Under the pieces are notes generated by a model that was not told where the DNA came from, did no database searches, and was given only the letters and a program-made list of their open reading frames with translations. 27,866 nt of DNA. Origin: JBKEDC01 sp047971925 (lineage in GTDB: Bacteria; Bacteroidota; Bacteroidia; Bacteroidales; Prolixibacteraceae). Position 1 is the first letter of the stretch. Every line of letters begins with the position of its first letter. The DNA lies in the NCBI GenBank assembly GCA_047971925.1, contig JBKEAC010000107.1, positions 1-27,866 of the forward strand, written 5' to 3'. A program made the position numbers and the translations under genes. Positions 25,321 to 27,866 of the stretch are shown here, in pieces.

Positions 25321-27866
25321 TTAGTATCTTAATAATTTCAAAGTCACATTCTCCAATCCTCCATCAAGCTCGAATACCAACTCTTTCGCCTTTTTATCGT
25401 ATTTTGCTTGATATTTTGTCTTCGTGTTCAAACGCTCTAGCGTTGCACTCTTCTTTTCCGACTTAATGCGCAGTTCAAAAGCTGAAGTACTATTTATGGT
25501 GAACGAATTTTTCTTCTGCTCTAGGTATACTGAAGCTTCTTCGTCTGCTACGATCGTATAATCTCCTGCTTGAAGCTCTTTGCCGTGCCCCAACAATAGT
25601 TTAATCCTATCACCATCCTTGCTAACTACCGCAAAGTTGCCGCTTAACATCATATCTTCATGCTCAAAGTTTGATTGCTCATCGGTATTCGAGAAAATAT
25701 AATCTCTTGCTCCTGACTTATCCTCTACACAAATCCCCACTTGCTCTCCCTCTCCAAAATAACTCACCTTGTCGATTGCTGATGTATTGTTTGTTGCGGG
25801 CTCGTATATTGCCACAAAGGGTCTATTCCAAGCTTCTCCGCTTTGGCGAACAACCAATGTTGGTGTTGGACTTTCGTTAATCTCTTTCGACATCCCAACA
25901 TACGGATGCGCCGTAGACTTTGGAGACATTACCGAAAATATTTCTCTATCATTATTGCCCTCGAACCACACATTCATATTTATGGTTCTATCTTCTGTAT
26001 CAAGCGTAAACTTTCCCTTAAAGTCCTCAGTTGTTTTGATGGACTTCTTATCCCACATATAGTCATAGCCAAAGAGATCTCCATCTCCAAAGGAAAGGCT
26101 AGTAGTTTCTTGCAAGTCAAGTGCATCTCCATTAGTTGCAGTAAGTTCCAACTGCTGTCCTAAGTTATGAAAGAAATATTCATGCTTTACATCGTTGCCT
26201 TCTATCTGCTTCGAACGGAAGATATCCACATAATAACCTCCATCTTCATGATTCACAATCCCTACTTGTCTTCTTTGAACACTGTGTGTTTCGGGCTCTA
26301 GGAACGAAACGTCTGAAAATAGTCTGTCCGATTGTGCATCAATATCCATCGATTGCGGATACATGGCATTCATCTTGAAAGCATGGTTAGCCTTCATCTC
26401 AGGATACTTGCTCTTTCCATTCACTGCAACGGTGTTATGTGCAGGAAACTGCGTATAATATTCTGCATAGTCGCTATGAAAATAACTTGTGCCATGTCCT
26501 AACTCTGGAGCTAATGGCAATCCTTTGCCATATAATTCAATAGCAATGCCATTAGAGTGCATATGATTACCTAATGATCCAATCATGCTATACATCAATG
26601 CATCATCTACATTATTCACATCGGTGCGTTGTGTTATCCAGCTGGTGTTGGCAGCATAGAAGGTTGGATATAGGAAATCTGACAAGCTTCCCGCGTCAAT
26701 GCTTTCGTCTATTTTAAAGCTACTTTCTACAAATAAATCTTCGATGCTACGTCCCACAAACTCTCCCTTCATCTCCATATCTGGAGCTAAGGTCTTTAGT
26801 AGCTTTGTAAAATATTGCTCCGCCTCTGGACGCTTATACTTTTGCGCATTCTGAATCATATACTGAAAGGCGTCCACTGGAAGTTTTTTGTAGTGTCCAT
26901 CGCCAAAGGCGACCATATAGGCGTTGGGCATAAGATATTGCACAATACTTTCAGCAGCTGTTTCGAGTATCGGAAGTTGTGCTATCAAATCAATTCCGAA
27001 GTTCTCATCATAGAACTTCACAAAGTGAATGAAATCTCTGCATACATTAACTGAATAGCCTGGACTTTCGCACCAGATTCCTTCTTCGCCATAGCCGTAA
27101 TTGATAAGCTTAGTCATGCTCCATTGTCTTGTGGAAGTGTGATTCATGATTTGGTCGAGATAGTAAGGTCCTCCTTTGCCATTCTTATAAAAGTCATTAT
27201 CCTCTAGCACCAATGCCATGCGAGAAATGTGTAGTGCCTGAAAAAGATTCCAGTTGTTGAAACTCACGCCATTCTTAATCTGCTGGTCGCACCATTTTTG
27301 GAAAACCGAACCATAGAATAAAACCTTTTCAGCGTGATTAGTTTTTATATATTGATACAAGAAATCATAGCAGGCTGTGATGTCTGCAATGATATGCTCT
27401 TGAATAACTTCAAATTCCGTGTAGCTCACAAGTGTCTGATGATGACCATGACTGATGTCGATTGGTTCATTCAGATAGTGAATCCCTGTGAGGTAGGTGT
27501 CGAGCACCTCATAAGCCACTTGGGCATAGCGTTCATCGCCTTTCAACCAATAGATGAACGCCGCTTCTTTGGCATATCTCATCACGTTTTTATTTATAGA
27601 GGAAACGATACCTCCCGTACTTTCAATAGCTCCCCACTCCCATTCTCCTGATTTTTTGTTCTGAAGATACAAGCCGCGCACATCATCCATATAAGGCTTC
27701 ACATCTTCTAGCCGTGGTGTGTTGTATAGCGAGTTCGACCAACCGCGTTGCCCAATGAACTTCACTGTTGGTTCGGGGGCTTCTCCCTCAGCATGGCTAT
27801 AGCTGCCCCCATTGATATAAACTTGATTGTGCTTTGATGTCCAATACATCTGCAATCGAGAAACCA
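25321..27866 (-). CDS. Heparinase II/III-like polysaccharide lyase (partial, 5' end missing)
   Basis: This reading frame stays open through the right edge. ATG at 27855 is not accepted as the start, because no signal peptide follows it and the coding frame continues upstream with V-S-R-L-Q. Counting from that Met, the (alpha/alpha) barrel holds NNW (200-202) and GYGEEGIWCESPGYS (254-268, with a candidate catalytic Tyr). The heparinase II/III-like beta-sandwich starts with GNHMHSNGIAIELYGKGLPLA (429-449, two His) and FPAHNTVAVNGKS (470-482). These are the Asn, Tyr and His elements of this lyase superfamily. It should cut an acidic polysaccharide by beta-elimination, producing the ends that GH88 removes. 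The PL number and substrate cannot be assigned. Confidence 0.85.
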   Translation of the reverse strand, partial: VSRLQMYWTSKHNQVYINGGSYSHAEGEAPEPTVKFIGQRGWSNSLYNTPRLEDVKPYMDDVRGLYLQNKKSGEWEWGAIESTGGIVSSINKNVMRYAKEAAFIYWLKGDERYAQVAYEVLDTYLTGIHYLNEPIDISHGHHQTLVSYTEFEVIQEHIIADITACYDFLYQYIKTNHAEKVLFYGSVFQKWCDQQIKNGVSFNNWNLFQALHISRMALVLEDNDFYKNGKGGPYYLDQIMNHTSTRQWSMTKLINYGYGEEGIWCESPGYSVNVCRDFIHFVKFYDENFGIDLIAQLPILETAAESIVQYLMPNAYMVAFGDGHYKKLPVDAFQYMIQNAQKYKRPEAEQYFTKLLKTLAPDMEMKGEFVGRSIEDLFVESSFKIDESIDAGSLSDFLYPTFYAANTSWITQRTDVNNVDDALMYSMIGSLGNHMHSNGIAIELYGKGLPLAPELGHGTSYFHSDYAEYYTQFPAHNTVAVNGKSKYPEMKANHAFKMNAMYPQSMDIDAQSDRLFSDVSFLEPETHSVQRRQVGIVNHEDGGYYVDIFRSKQIEGNDVKHEYFFHNLGQQLELTATNGDALDLQETTSLSFGDGDLFGYDYMWDKKSIKTTEDFKGKFTLDTEDRTINMNVWFEGNNDREIFSVMSPKSTAHPYVGMSKEINESPTPTLVVRQSGEAWNRPFVAIYEPATNNTSAIDKVSYFGEGEQVGICVEDKSGARDYIFSNTDEQSNFEHEDMMLSGNFAVVSKDGDRIKLLLGHGKELQAGDYTIVADEEASVYLEQKKNSFTINSTSAFELRIKSEKKSATLERLNTKTKYQAKYDKKAKELVFELDGGLENVTLKLLRY

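Noticed and set aside
1..27866. CRISPR arrays, tRNA or rRNA genes
   Set aside because: No regularly spaced direct repeats or cloverleaf-like sequences were noticed on reading either strand.

Overview
The window reads as a chromosomal segment of a gut-type Bacteroidota, probably Bacteroidales. Support: a DUF4374/TonB-receptor pair, GH97 and GH127 enzymes, lipoproteins with acidic export signals, one promoter of the Bacteroidota TTG-N20-TAnnTTTG type, an AT-rich base composition and IS66 remnants. No rRNA, tRNA or CRISPR array was seen.

Left part (1-4792): a partial secreted protein with three Gly/Trp-type repeats and a Tyr/Trp- then Ser/Asn/Arg-rich tail (minus strand, cut by the left edge). 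Then come three plus-strand housekeeping or transport genes: an MscS channel, a family I inorganic pyrophosphatase and an acetate-type SatP/YaaH transporter. Clear terminators follow the pyrophosphatase and SatP genes, and one follows mscS.

Middle (4793-9775): a two-gene minus-strand unit, a TonB-dependent receptor followed by a DUF4374 surface lipoprotein. It resembles the XusA/XusB part of xenosiderophore uptake, but no third (XusC/PepSY) gene follows. Its promoter region carries two similar palindromes with start points 63 bp apart. Upstream lies about 0.9 kb of non-coding DNA that I read as a heavily decayed IS66 insertion sequence.

Right part (9776-27866): one long minus-strand gene cluster of ten genes, transcribed right to left and cut by the right edge. 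In transcription order: heparinase II/III-like polysaccharide lyase (partial), an unassigned parallel beta-helix protein, a GH28/GH49-like beta-helix hydrolase, a lipoprotein fusing a serine beta-lactamase-like domain to an alpha/beta hydrolase, GH43, GH127, GH97, GH88, a secreted alpha/beta-hydrolase esterase, an MFS transporter and a ROK sugar kinase. Most junctions are 6-13 bp or overlap by 1 bp; the wider ones hold hairpins. This is a polysaccharide-degradation locus. The lyase would cut an acidic chain leaving unsaturated uronic acid ends, GH88 would remove these, GH43/GH127 would remove arabinofuranose (or xylose), GH97 an alpha-linked hexose, and the two esterase-like proteins acyl groups. 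The MFS carrier and ROK kinase would then import and phosphorylate a released sugar. No SusC/SusD pair, sensor or sigma factor of this locus lies in the window; these may lie beyond the right edge. The substrate is not known from the sequence; a uronic-acid polymer carrying arabinofuranose is the best guess.
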